64,000 bases of DNA, from assembly GCA_963770635.1 (NCBI GenBank), contig CAVYQI010000005.1:62001-126000 (forward strand), given 5' to 3'. A program made the translations under genes and the position numbers. This stretch comes from DASZIT01 sp963770635. GTDB taxonomy: Bacteria; Actinomycetota; Acidimicrobiia; Acidimicrobiales; RAAP-2. The notes beneath the pieces are model-generated. The model searched no databases, was not told the origin of the DNA, and was given only the letters and a program-made list of their open reading frames with translations. Shown here piece by piece: positions 24,481-33,429 of the stretch (positions are counted from its first letter, which is position 1; every line of letters starts with the position of its first letter).

Positions 24481-27189
24481 TTGCGGTTGGTCGTCGTCGC
24501 CGGCGGTGGTCTGGCGAGAATCAAGTCGACTGGTCCGGACTTTATCGGGCGTCGACTCGATGAACTCTGCGCGCCGGCTGATGTCGCCTTCCTGGAAGAC
24601 GTCTGCCGGCGGGCTTTCGAGGGTGAGTCGACCACCACCGAATTCGTCTCTCATCTGACCGGGCGCGAGAACATCCTGGATGTCGTCCCCATTTCAATTC
24701 CCGGCACCGACGACTGCAACGAGGTTCTGCTCGTTACTCGCAATATCACTCATATAAAGGAACGCGAGCGCACGCTGATCAGATCGGAGGAGCGTTGGAA
24801 GGCCGCCTTCGAGCAAGCACCGGCCGGCATGGCGGAGATGTCCTTGGACGGCAGTTTCATCCACGTAAATCCGGCCCTTTGCGAAATACTCGGCTACTCG
24901 CGCGAAGAACTCTCCGCCATGAGCCCGACGGACATCTGCCATCCCGACGACCGGGGCCAAACCGGCCAACCCATCGATGACCAGGCACGAGGGGCTATCG
25001 CCGGGCACCTGCTGACCCCTTCCCAGATCTTTCACGACGAGAGGCGTTACATCCACGCACGCGGCCACATCGTGTGGTGTGACGTCAGTGGTGCTGCGGT
25101 GTTCGGCGACGATGGTCGCGTCACCCATATTCTCACTCACTTCCTTGACATCACCGACCGGAAGGAGTTCGAGCGTTCGATCATCACAGCCGGGGAACGC
25201 TGGAGGGCGGCGTTCGATCTCGCACCGGTCGGCATGGCGGAGATGTCGTTGGACGGCCATTTCCGCCGGGTCAACCTCGCCCTTTGCGAGGCCTTCGGCT
25301 ATTCGGCTGAACAACTCTGTGCAATGACGCCATTAGAACTCAGCCATCCCGACGACGCGGACGTGGTTCGTCAAGTCATGGAAGAGCTTCCCCACGCCGC
25401 CGCCGTCGAGGACTTCAAGTACACCAGGCGATTCATTCATGCCCATGGACAGGTCGTCTGGTGCGCGGTCAGAGCCGTTCGGGTTCATGAGACCGACGGA
25501 AGCGAAGACCACTTTCTCATCCACTACCTCGACATCACTGATCGAAAGCAGTTCGAGATTCAGCTGGAGGAGATGGCTGATCAGGCCAATGAGGCATCGC
25601 AGCTCAAATCCAATTTCCTGGCCAATATGAGCCATGAGATCAGAACGCCGATGAACGGCGTCATCGGGATGACCGAGCTCTTACTCGATACCGAGCTCGA
25701 CTCGCTCCAGCGCGACTACGCGGAGACCGTACGTACCTCCGGAGAGGCACTCCTGACGGTCATCAACGACATTCTCGACTTTTCAAAAATCGAAGCCGGG
25801 AAGTTGCTGATTGAGGACATCGAATTCGACGTACAGACGGTTGTAGACAATGTGCTGGACTTGCTCGAACGGCCTGCCGAGACCAAGGGACTCCATCTGT
25901 CGGCAACCGTCGAGGACTCTGTGCCGGCAATAGTCAGCGGCGACCCGGTTCGGGTGCGCCAAGTGCTGATCAATCTCATCGGCAACGCCATCAAGTTCAC
26001 CCGGATCGGTGATGTTTTCGTTCGGATCTTCGAAGTCGATTCCATAGACGGAGAAGCGGTGCTCCGATTCGAAGTCTCCGATACCGGCGTCGGAATTGCT
26101 GCTGACAAACTCGATTCGATCTTCCACCCCTTCGTACAAGCCGATATGTCCACATCTCGGAAGTACGGTGGCTCGGGTCTCGGGTTGTCGATCAGCGGCC
26201 AACTCGTCGGTCTGATGGGCGGTGATTGCGGCGTGTGGAGTCAGCCCGGAGACGGCAGTACCTTCTGGTTCACGGTTCGAGTTCGCACTCCCCGGCTTGC
26301 CGGGGACATAACCGATGACACTGCTCCAGAGGAGGCAACAGACGGTTCGCTACCGCGCTCTGCCGGGATGGTCAGCATGGTTCTCGACCCGGTGGCCGAA
26401 CAATCATCTTCGACCGACGCGAAACCCGAGGCCGGGCGACTGCTCCTGGCCGAAGACAATCTGATCAACCAAAAGGTCGTCGTGGCGATGCTCTCGAGTG
26501 GCGGCTATCGGGTGGACACGGTGGTCAACGGGGCGGAAGCGGTCAAGGCGGTTGCCGCCACTCCCTACGACGCGGTGTTGATGGATTGCCAGATGCCGGA
26601 ACTGGACGGCTACGAAGCGACCGCGGCGATTCGAGCGCTCAAAGGCGCCGGCCGGTTGACCCCCATCATCGCCATCACCGCCGGTGCCGGTGAGGATGAT
26701 GTCGACCGTTGCCTGGCCATGGGTATGGACGCGTACATCTCGAAACCGGTGAGCAAGGACGCGCTTGTCGGCTTGGTGGATCGCACCATTGACAGCGGAG
26801 TTCGGAACGATGCCATGCCGTTCCCATCGGTCGACTACCAGAGTCGCCGGGCCGGCGAAGGCGCAAATCTTGCCCATGACCGCGTCAACCAATTCATCCT
26901 CGATGGTGATCACCTGCTGGCAGCATTGCGGGAAGCCTTCGAAATCGGCGACGGCACCGAGGTCGGGCGTCTTGCCCATGTCCTGGGACGAGACGCCGGC
27001 CGATTGGGCGATCGACGCCTGACCTCGTCATGCGATCGACTGGAGCGAGTGGCAGCTTCGAATGGCCTGTCGAGCGCCCAGTCAGACCTGGAAGAGGCAG
27101 AGTTCGAATACCGGGAACTCGTACGTACCCTCACTTTCCAACTCTCGTCGGAAGACCGGAAGCATTCTCGTCGCGGCGGCCGGGGATGA
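24481..27189 (+). CDS. Hybrid histidine kinase, main part (PAS-PAS-PAS-HisKA-HATPase-REC-HPt-like)
   Basis: 902 residues from TTG 24481; the homologous frame actually begins near 24421. Order: end of a PAS domain; two near-identical PAS domains (about 100-225 and 235-355), each opening with ERW(K/R)AAF and sharing GMAEMSLDG; HisKA with NFLANMSHEIRTPMNGVIGM; HATPase with NLIGNAIKF, DTGVGI and GSGLGLSIS; receiver with LLLAEDN and AVLMDCQMPELDG; and a C-terminal HPt-like helical segment with LAHVLGRDAGRLG, where the usual K-G after the histidine is lost. No membrane segment, so a cytoplasmic sensor. The stop overlaps the diguanylate cyclase start by 4 bp, making that cyclase the likely output. 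Confidence 0.9.
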   Translation: MRLVVVAGGGLARIKSTGPDFIGRRLDELCAPADVAFLEDVCRRAFEGESTTTEFVSHLTGRENILDVVPISIPGTDDCNEVLLVTRNITHIKERERTLIRSEERWKAAFEQAPAGMAEMSLDGSFIHVNPALCEILGYSREELSAMSPTDICHPDDRGQTGQPIDDQARGAIAGHLLTPSQIFHDERRYIHARGHIVWCDVSGAAVFGDDGRVTHILTHFLDITDRKEFERSIITAGERWRAAFDLAPVGMAEMSLDGHFRRVNLALCEAFGYSAEQLCAMTPLELSHPDDADVVRQVMEELPHAAAVEDFKYTRRFIHAHGQVVWCAVRAVRVHETDGSEDHFLIHYLDITDRKQFEIQLEEMADQANEASQLKSNFLANMSHEIRTPMNGVIGMTELLLDTELDSLQRDYAETVRTSGEALLTVINDILDFSKIEAGKLLIEDIEFDVQTVVDNVLDLLERPAETKGLHLSATVEDSVPAIVSGDPVRVRQVLINLIGNAIKFTRIGDVFVRIFEVDSIDGEAVLRFEVSDTGVGIAADKLDSIFHPFVQADMSTSRKYGGSGLGLSISGQLVGLMGGDCGVWSQPGDGSTFWFTVRVRTPRLAGDITDDTAPEEATDGSLPRSAGMVSMVLDPVAEQSSSTDAKPEAGRLLLAEDNLINQKVVVAMLSSGGYRVDTVVNGAEAVKAVAATPYDAVLMDCQMPELDGYEATAAIRALKGAGRLTPIIAITAGAGEDDVDRCLAMGMDAYISKPVSKDALVGLVDRTIDSGVRNDAMPFPSVDYQSRRAGEGANLAHDRVNQFILDGDHLLAALREAFEIGDGTEVGRLAHVLGRDAGRLGDRRLTSSCDRLERVAASNGLSSAQSDLEEAEFEYRELVRTLTFQLSSEDRKHSRRGGRG

Positions 27190-28127
27190 CCCATGCCATG
27201 AAGACCCTGGTGGCGGACGACGACAAAGTTTCCCGGATCACCGCCCAGACGGCCCTGGAGACGCTCGGCCACGACTGCCTAGCAGTCGACGACGGCGTAC
27301 AGGCCTGGGACGTCTTTCGATCCTGGCAACCGGAGGTAGTCATCAGCGACTGGACGATGCCCGGGCTCAGCGGTATCCAGCTTTGCCGGAACATCCGGGA
27401 GAGCGCATCTATTGGTTACACCTATTTCGTCATGGTGAGCGGCCACGGCAGCTTCGATGAAATCCTCGAGGGCATGGGTGCCGGCGCCGACGACTATCTG
27501 GTCAAGCCGCTGGCCTCCTACGCGCTCAAAGCGCGGCTGGTCGCAGCCGAAAGGGTCACGTCCCTGCATCGTCAGCTCGAGCATCAGCAAACCGAATTGG
27601 AACGATTGAACGAAGAGCTCACACAGGTCGCCCGTCGTGACCCGCTGACCGGACTGATGAATCGAAGAGTGCTCGAAGAGGACCTCGAGCAACTAGAGGC
27701 ACGGGTGAGACGGTACGGGCACCGGTACTGCATGGCCCTGATCGATATCGACGAATTCAAGTCCTACAACGACACCTATGGCCATCAGGCCGGCGACAGC
27801 GTCCTGCAGGCGGTGGCAGGTCAACTCGAGGCCCACACCCGGGGAGGCGATGGGGTCTACCGCTACGGCGGCGAGGAGTTCCTGTGTATCTTCCCCGAAC
27901 AGTCTCTGGTCACCGGCAAACTTGCCGTCCAGCGGATGCGCATCGGTTTGGAACAGCTCGCCATCCCTCATTCGGGTAGTCCCTCGGGGGTGTTGACCTT
28001 CAGCGCCGGCCTCTCGATGCTCCACCCGTTTCGGACGGAATCGACCAGCGAGGTGCTCAAGGATGCGGATCAGGCTCTCTACCGGGCCAAGGCACTCGGT
28101 CGCAATCGGGTCGAGGAAGCCGACTGA
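27186..28127 (+). CDS. Receiver-GGDEF response regulator (diguanylate cyclase)
   Basis: 313 residues, starting at ATG 27186 that overlaps the kinase stop (ATGA). Residues 1-120: receiver with VADDD, phospho-acceptor D55 in VVISDWTMPG and K107 in DDYLVKP. A short coiled linker follows (LHRQLEHQQTELERLNEEL). Residues about 150-313: GGDEF domain with DPLTGLMNRR, active-site motif GGEEF (228-232) and an intact product-inhibition I-site R219-G-G-D222 five residues upstream. This PleD/WspR-like protein would make c-di-GMP when phosphorylated by the coupled hybrid kinase. Confidence 0.95.
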   Translation: MTHAMKTLVADDDKVSRITAQTALETLGHDCLAVDDGVQAWDVFRSWQPEVVISDWTMPGLSGIQLCRNIRESASIGYTYFVMVSGHGSFDEILEGMGAGADDYLVKPLASYALKARLVAAERVTSLHRQLEHQQTELERLNEELTQVARRDPLTGLMNRRVLEEDLEQLEARVRRYGHRYCMALIDIDEFKSYNDTYGHQAGDSVLQAVAGQLEAHTRGGDGVYRYGGEEFLCIFPEQSLVTGKLAVQRMRIGLEQLAIPHSGSPSGVLTFSAGLSMLHPFRTESTSEVLKDADQALYRAKALGRNRVEEAD

Positions 28128-28162
28128 GCATCGCCACGATGGGTTACCGAGCCTGAGGGTGT

Positions 28163-29482
28163 CTAGCCCGTGACCTCGTCGGGCCAGAACCATTCAGGCT
28201 CGTGACCACGGGTCTCGGGGAGGAGCAAGAACAGGCCGCTGAGCGCCATCGCCGGCACGAAGGTCACCAGAGCCGCCGGGGCGAAGTGGCCGGCGGCGTC
28301 GGCCACCGCACCGAAAGCCAGCAGCCCGGCCACCGCTCCCAGTACCGAGCCGGCCACACTCCAACCGGCCACCGACGCCCGGACCGACGTCGGGAACAGC
28401 TCATTGACGAAGGCGCCCGCGCAGGGGGCGATGACGCCGCCGGCACCGACGCCCAAGACGTATCCGACGACCAAGGCGATGTGGTTCCCGCTGTAGGTGA
28501 GGATCCCAAAGGCGCCGATCAGCATCATGGCCGCCATGGCGACTGGCCGCCGGCCGACCCGGTCGGCCAGCCACCGACCGGCCAGAAGCCCGCCGAGGCC
28601 GAGGATGCCAGCTCCGACGACCATCGCGGAACGGACGATCCCGGAGAACCCGGCGACGTTTTGCGCGTAGAGGAACACGAAGGTGTTGGCCGGTCCGGTG
28701 ATGATCCCGAGCGAGAAGGCCAGGAGGCCCACCAGTGCGAGCCGGGCACGGTAGGGCCGGGCGACGGCACCCAGGACGGGTCTCCGCCGCCGGTGACTGG
28801 CTGCGGCCTGTAGGAAGCGATCGGGCTCGGTCACCCACCGCGCCGCGAACGGGAGAGCTGCCAACGGCACCACCGCCAGCAGCAGGATTCCCCGGTAGCC
28901 CAGCGTGTTGCCGGCCAGCCCGTAAGTAACGGCAGTGACCCCAGCCCCGACCGCATAGCCGGCGGCCACCAGGGCGACCGCCGAGGCCCGTTGGGCCGAA
29001 CTGGTCAACTCGGCCGCCTGCACCTGGGCCAACGCCGACGCGGCCGACAGGAACGGCCGGCCCAATGCGAACACCACCACGAACCACCAGTATCCGGGGG
29101 CTGCCACCGATGCCGCGGTGGCGGCAAGACCAAGACCACAGGCGACGAGGAGGACACGTCGCCGGCCGACCTGATCGGCCAACCCGGCCAGGGGCAACCC
29201 GCCCAGCGACGCCAGCCGTATGACCGCCAGACCCAAACCGAGCTGGGTTCCCGATAGCCCGGCCTGGTCGGTGATGGAATTGCCGTTCACCAGATGGCCG
29301 AAGTGACGAGCCACGTTGCCGAGGGTGGCGGTCAGCCCGAATTGTCCGAAGCCGACGGCCACCGCGACCAATGCCACTCCGAGGACTGCCGGGTCATTCC
29401 AGCCCCGCAGGAGAAATTGGCTCCGTGGCAACGCTTCCGGCTCGGGTGAGCTCGGAAATGCCTCAGGCTCCATTGCACTCAC
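28163..29482 (-). CDS. Major facilitator superfamily transporter
   Basis: 439 residues with about twelve hydrophobic segments. The loop LADQVGRRRVLL between helices 2 and 3 and its counterpart LADRVGRRPVAM in the second half are MFS signature loops. The start ATG 29482 overlaps the stop of the YwaF-like gene by 4 bp, so the two membrane proteins form an operon. The substrate is not evident; the sequence resembles the metabolite/sugar:proton symporter branch. Ends GHEPEWFWPDEVTG. Confidence 0.88.
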   Translation of the reverse strand: MSAMEPEAFPSSPEPEALPRSQFLLRGWNDPAVLGVALVAVAVGFGQFGLTATLGNVARHFGHLVNGNSITDQAGLSGTQLGLGLAVIRLASLGGLPLAGLADQVGRRRVLLVACGLGLAATAASVAAPGYWWFVVVFALGRPFLSAASALAQVQAAELTSSAQRASAVALVAAGYAVGAGVTAVTYGLAGNTLGYRGILLLAVVPLAALPFAARWVTEPDRFLQAAASHRRRRPVLGAVARPYRARLALVGLLAFSLGIITGPANTFVFLYAQNVAGFSGIVRSAMVVGAGILGLGGLLAGRWLADRVGRRPVAMAAMMLIGAFGILTYSGNHIALVVGYVLGVGAGGVIAPCAGAFVNELFPTSVRASVAGWSVAGSVLGAVAGLLAFGAVADAAGHFAPAALVTFVPAMALSGLFLLLPETRGHEPEWFWPDEVTG

Positions 29483-30231
29483 GGGGGTTGAACCGAAGGA
29501 CGGGCGCCGCCACCCTGCAGTGCGGGTTCAGGGGCCTCGAGCGCCGCCTGGCGCCAACGGCCGGGCCAGAACGGTGCATCGAGCAGAGTAAACAGGACCA
29601 GGGCAACCCCGGTGGCACTGAAGAGGTACCACGGCCATGGTCCGAGCAGTCGCAAGAGAGTCCATTCACCCGGGGGACGCCGGAGAAACATGTAGTTGGC
29701 GCCAGCGAGTGCGTCTACCAGCCCGACCATCGCGGTGTAGGCCAGCGTGATGATCAGGACACGAGGGACGGCGTGTCGGCGCGGCGCGATGCCAAGCCCG
29801 ATAACCAAGAACACCGCGGCGAAGACGATGCCAAGGTGGCCCACGACGTACTGCCAGAAGACGAGGTGGGGAAAACCAACCGACAGGTCCGGGGTCAGCA
29901 CCCCCTGGAGGGTGCCGGCCAGGCCCAAGAAGTAGGTCAACTCGACCAGGAGCGGTTGACGCCAAAGACAGGCAGCCGCGGCCACCAACACGGCCGCGTC
30001 ACACAACGCCAGGGGAAGCGAGGTCCGCGCCGACCAGGTTCCAGCTACCAGCAGGCCGATGGTGTAGCTACCGGCATCGAGCGCAAGGGCGATCCCGACA
30101 GCACGAGCCACCGTAAGGGTCCAGGCGCCAGGTCGCCGGCGCGCCTCCAGGCACGCCGCCGCGGAGGCAACAGTGGCCACCGCCGCACTCAGTCCGTAGG
30201 CGAAAGGTGAGACCACTCCGATCACCCCCAC
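29479..30231 (-). CDS. YwaF/TIGR02206-like integral membrane protein
   Basis: 250 residues from GTG 30231 with about seven hydrophobic segments. The motifs SLPLALCDAAVL, QYVVGHLGIVFAA and ALAGANYMFLRRPP match the TIGR02206/YwaF family (related to eukaryotic TMEM164). The function of the bacterial proteins is unknown. It is the first gene of a two-gene operon with the MFS transporter. Confidence 0.82.
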   Translation of the reverse strand: MGVIGVVSPFAYGLSAAVATVASAAACLEARRRPGAWTLTVARAVGIALALDAGSYTIGLLVAGTWSARTSLPLALCDAAVLVAAAACLWRQPLLVELTYFLGLAGTLQGVLTPDLSVGFPHLVFWQYVVGHLGIVFAAVFLVIGLGIAPRRHAVPRVLIITLAYTAMVGLVDALAGANYMFLRRPPGEWTLLRLLGPWPWYLFSATGVALVLFTLLDAPFWPGRWRQAALEAPEPALQGGGARPSVQPP

Positions 30232-30252
30232 AGTCTCCCGCGGTTACGCCCG

Positions 30253-30441
30253 ATGGCTACCCGCGAGGCCGATCCGAGGCCGGTTCTCCCAATATTCGAC
30301 GGAGTGGGCCTGGGCTACGGTGAAGCGGTGGCCTTCGTCTGGAGACCCGGGTTCGGTGTCGTCGAGGCGGACGTCCGCCAGACCGACATTGTCGGCCGGC
30401 CGCGGGCCCTTTCTCCAGGCGAGGAGGGTGCCGAAGCGTGA
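30253..30441 (+). CDS. Possible small ORF upstream of the DUF1275 gene
   Basis: A 62-codon ORF from ATG 30253 whose stop overlaps the DUF1275 GTG start (GTGA). No recognised domain and no clear ribosome-binding site. It may be a leader ORF or chance reading in the 206-bp divergent gap. Low confidence. Confidence 0.25.
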   Translation: MATREADPRPVLPIFDGVGLGYGEAVAFVWRPGFGVVEADVRQTDIVGRPRALSPGEEGAEA

Positions 30442-31130
30442 GCGATCAGGCCGGCCCGTCGAGCATGCTGCTGGGGACCCTCATGGTGCTGACCGTGGTC
30501 AGCGGCCTGGTGGACGCCGTGAGTTACCTCGGCCTCGGCCACGTGTTCACCGCCAACATGACCGGCAATGTGGTCCTCCTCGGTTTCGCCGCCGCCGGAG
30601 CGCCGGGGTTCTCCATTCCGGCCAGCCTCGCTTCGCTCGGAAGCTTTCTGGTCGGCGCCGCCTGTGCGGGTCGCATCACCTTGCACCTTGAGTCCCGGCG
30701 CCGCTGGCTGCTCACGGCCATGGCGATCGAGGGCGTGCTGGCGGGGGGAGCCGCCGCCGTGGCGGCTTCGACGTCGACCATTGGTTCGGGGTGGCCTCGT
30801 TACGCGGTGATCGTGTTGATGGCCTTTGCCATGGGGATTCGGAACTCCACGATCCGTCGACTGGCGGTGCCGGATGTGACGACGACCGTGCTGACCATGA
30901 CACTCACCGGGTTGGCGGCGGATTCGACGTTGGCGGGGGGAACCAACCCGAAGGTAGGACGGCGGACTGCGGCGGTGGTGGCCATGTTGGTCGGCGCCAT
31001 CGTGGGAGCGGTTCTCTTCTTGCACCAGGGTGCCACCATTCCGCTGGCGGTAGTGGCGGCGATGGTGCTGGCCGCCGCGTTCGTGTTCGCGAGGAGCGCC
31101 TCCTCCCGCCTCCTAGATGCTCCTTCCTAA
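30438..31130 (+). CDS. DUF1275 (YoaK-like) membrane protein
   Basis: 230 residues, GTG start. Opens with LTVVSGLVDAVSYLGLGHVF and TANMTGNVVLLG, the DUF1275 signature, and later NSTIRRLAVPDVTTTVLTMT. About six membrane helices. The family is widespread and uncharacterised; a transport role is often presumed. It diverges from the YwaF/MFS operon. Confidence 0.88.
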   Translation: MSDQAGPSSMLLGTLMVLTVVSGLVDAVSYLGLGHVFTANMTGNVVLLGFAAAGAPGFSIPASLASLGSFLVGAACAGRITLHLESRRRWLLTAMAIEGVLAGGAAAVAASTSTIGSGWPRYAVIVLMAFAMGIRNSTIRRLAVPDVTTTVLTMTLTGLAADSTLAGGTNPKVGRRTAAVVAMLVGAIVGAVLFLHQGATIPLAVVAAMVLAAAFVFARSASSRLLDAPS

Positions 31131-31192
31131 CTGGCGCCGGACTGACCCCAGCATCTCGGCTGTTCGGAAAGGAAGACGCATCCGCGCCGAGA

Positions 31193-32308
31193 TCACCGCA
31201 GGATCGACAACCCCTGACGACCCTGGCTGGCGACTTCGAAGGCCAGGGGGTCATAGACCTCGTAAATGCCGTGGGTCACCGTCCCGTCGTACTCGAAGCG
31301 CATGTGGTGCTGATCGGCGCCGCAGATGGCGGATCGCACCCCGGGGTCGTTGGTGTCGTAGGTTTCGCCGGACACGACCCCGTCGCCGACGAACTGACCC
31401 TGCCAGATATCCCCGTCCGGGGTACCTCCGTTGGGCCCGCCGTACATCCCGCAACGCAGGTACGCCGTCTGATTCCCGATCCGATCAAAATGGATGACCC
31501 GAGTCTCCCCCCGGGGCATCTCCACCTCGAGCTCACCACCGGCCACCATATGGATGTCTGGTTCGAAGCGAAGGCGATGTCGGATCCGACGGGCCACCGA
31601 GCTGCCAGGCTTGGGATCATCCAGATCCCGGAGCAGGTGGTCAACCCACAATGCCCAATCGGGAAACCGCACGAAGGCGCCGCTCACTGCGTGCTGCCAG
31701 CCCGACCAATTGGCTCGACCACCGACCCCGTCTCGCGTACCCCAATGGTGGTCCCGGGATCCGAGCCAGTGATCGCGGTCGAGCCGGTGTTGCTCGCCGT
31801 CGACCCGGACCCACCCTTCCACCGTCCCCAGGCCGTCGTAGCCGGCCACTCCGGCGAACGGGACGCCCCCGAGCACGCTTCCGGCTCCGAGGTTTCGGTA
31901 GACGGCCCGGGTGGTGTCGAACCAGTTGATATCGAATGAGATGCCGTACTCGTTGTCGTCGAGCACCAGCCGCCATTCCTGGAATGGTCTCACCACGGTG
32001 AGGGACAACGGGCCGCATTGCAGGCTCATGCGGTCATTCCCGAGCCGACGGTGCGCCCGAACGGTGGTGTGCGTGCCGGCCCGGTTGACAATCGCGAAGG
32101 CTTCGGCGGTGTCGAGATTCGGGTAGAAGGCCAGGCCGCAAGCGATCAGGAGATCGCCGGCCTGATTGTGAGCGGCGAACCATACTCGCTCGTAGGCCTT
32201 GGGGTCGCTGGTCCACATGACCCGTACCGGGTGGGGGTGATTGTGGACCAGGTACTCGTCGAGACCACTCATGGGCGCATGGTGGTCGTCGGCGTCGAAG
32301 GTCGTCAT
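31193..32308 (-). CDS. Uncharacterised beta-rich protein (CrtC/AttH- or DUF7064/7065-like)
   Basis: 371 residues, ATG start overlapping the upstream kinase-like stop by 4 bp. Beta-rich throughout: VWFAAHNQAGDLLIACGLAF, EWRLVLDDNEYGISFDINW, RDHHWGTRDG and IYEVYDPLAF. The W-G-x-R-D and tyrosine/tryptophan-rich strands recall the hydroxyneurosporene-synthase/AttH lipocalin-like fold. Co-occurrence with an APH-like kinase suggests a shared pathway on a small hydroxylated substrate, which is inference. No signal peptide. Confidence 0.6.
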   Translation of the reverse strand: MTTFDADDHHAPMSGLDEYLVHNHPHPVRVMWTSDPKAYERVWFAAHNQAGDLLIACGLAFYPNLDTAEAFAIVNRAGTHTTVRAHRRLGNDRMSLQCGPLSLTVVRPFQEWRLVLDDNEYGISFDINWFDTTRAVYRNLGAGSVLGGVPFAGVAGYDGLGTVEGWVRVDGEQHRLDRDHWLGSRDHHWGTRDGVGGRANWSGWQHAVSGAFVRFPDWALWVDHLLRDLDDPKPGSSVARRIRHRLRFEPDIHMVAGGELEVEMPRGETRVIHFDRIGNQTAYLRCGMYGGPNGGTPDGDIWQGQFVGDGVVSGETYDTNDPGVRSAICGADQHHMRFEYDGTVTHGIYEVYDPLAFEVASQGRQGLSILR

Positions 32309-33405
32309 GCGGCCGTCACGAATCGATCGATGCGGCGGGTGATGTAATCGAGCATCGGGTTGTCCTTCCCGGCGACGCCCGGATACGGGACGCCGCCGGC
32401 CGCGGCCAGGCGGGCTTGCCGTTCGTTGATGGCAACCGATCGTACGAGCGCGAATATCTCGTGCCAGTCGAGATGCTCGACCGATCGACCCAGGTGGTGC
32501 TCATAGTGGGAGATGGCTTCGTCCCTCCCGAGGAAACCGGGAACGTTGCGATCGATGACCTTGGTCGTCAATCGGTCGAGAGCCAGGTACCAGCCCAGGT
32601 CCATCTCGGGCGGACCGATCGAAGCCAGCTCCCAATCGAGGAGTGCCCCGATCGAGCCGTCGTCGAGAAGCAACACATTCCCCAACCGGGCATCACCCCA
32701 GCACAGCGACGGAGCGTGGGTCGTCGCCGGGGCGGTATCGATACACCACTCGAGGTGGGCCACCAGCGCCGGCGCGGGATCACCTTCGGCGGCCCAGTCG
32801 ACGTAGCTTGACCACCAATCCAATTCCGCATGTAGGTTGGGTCCAGCTGCCCGCAGGAGGGCGTCCAGGTCGGCCGCTCGCCATTCGAATCGGTGGATGT
32901 TCGCCAGCGCGCCCAGGTACTCCACGTGGATCCGACGCTGGGTTGCGGAAGGCAGTTCTGCCAGCCAGGGATCGAGCGCCGGTGCGTCGCCCACTGTCCG
33001 TCCGGGGGAACGAGTCATCACCAAGAAGGGGGTCCCTAGCCAGCCGGAGCCGTTCTCGACTGCCAACACGGTTGGGACGGGAAACCCGGAGGCCTTGAGG
33101 GACCGCATGACGGCTGCCTGCAGATCGAAATCGTCAACAGGGAAGGTGGCCACCGCCGAGGGCGGCGCTACCCGGACGACCAATTCGGCGACAGGCTCGC
33201 CGCCATCGTCGAGGTCGACGGCGGGGATAACGGTCGTGAGCAGGATGTCGCTCGACCATCCGGAGGCGGGTCGCTCGATGTGCTCCACACGGGTTCCCAC
33301 CTGGCTGGCCGGAGCCCACTGACCGAGCCAGTCATCAAGACCGATCGTCAAAGTGGCGACATCGACTCGTGCGATCCCGGACACATCGGCAGACGCTAGC
33401 AACAA
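32305..33405 (-). CDS. Aminoglycoside-phosphotransferase-like (APH) kinase family protein
   Basis: 366 residues with the APH/choline-kinase fold. The catalytic loop reads LCWGDARLGNVLL, with W where most kinases have H before the GD, as is usual in this subfamily. The metal-binding motif is GALLDWELASIGPPEMDLGW. The N-lobe carries VELVVRVAPPS. The start given is TTG 33405; GTG 33384 is an alternative. It is the first gene of an operon with the beta-rich protein. It is probably an acyl-CoA-dehydrogenase-associated type of small-molecule kinase rather than a resistance enzyme. Substrate unknown. Confidence 0.82.
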   Translation of the reverse strand: MLLASADVSGIARVDVATLTIGLDDWLGQWAPASQVGTRVEHIERPASGWSSDILLTTVIPAVDLDDGGEPVAELVVRVAPPSAVATFPVDDFDLQAAVMRSLKASGFPVPTVLAVENGSGWLGTPFLVMTRSPGRTVGDAPALDPWLAELPSATQRRIHVEYLGALANIHRFEWRAADLDALLRAAGPNLHAELDWWSSYVDWAAEGDPAPALVAHLEWCIDTAPATTHAPSLCWGDARLGNVLLLDDGSIGALLDWELASIGPPEMDLGWYLALDRLTTKVIDRNVPGFLGRDEAISHYEHHLGRSVEHLDWHEIFALVRSVAINERQARLAAAGGVPYPGVAGKDNPMLDYITRRIDRFVTAA

Positions 33406-33429
33406 CCGGAGTTCCGGAGCCCACGGGCC

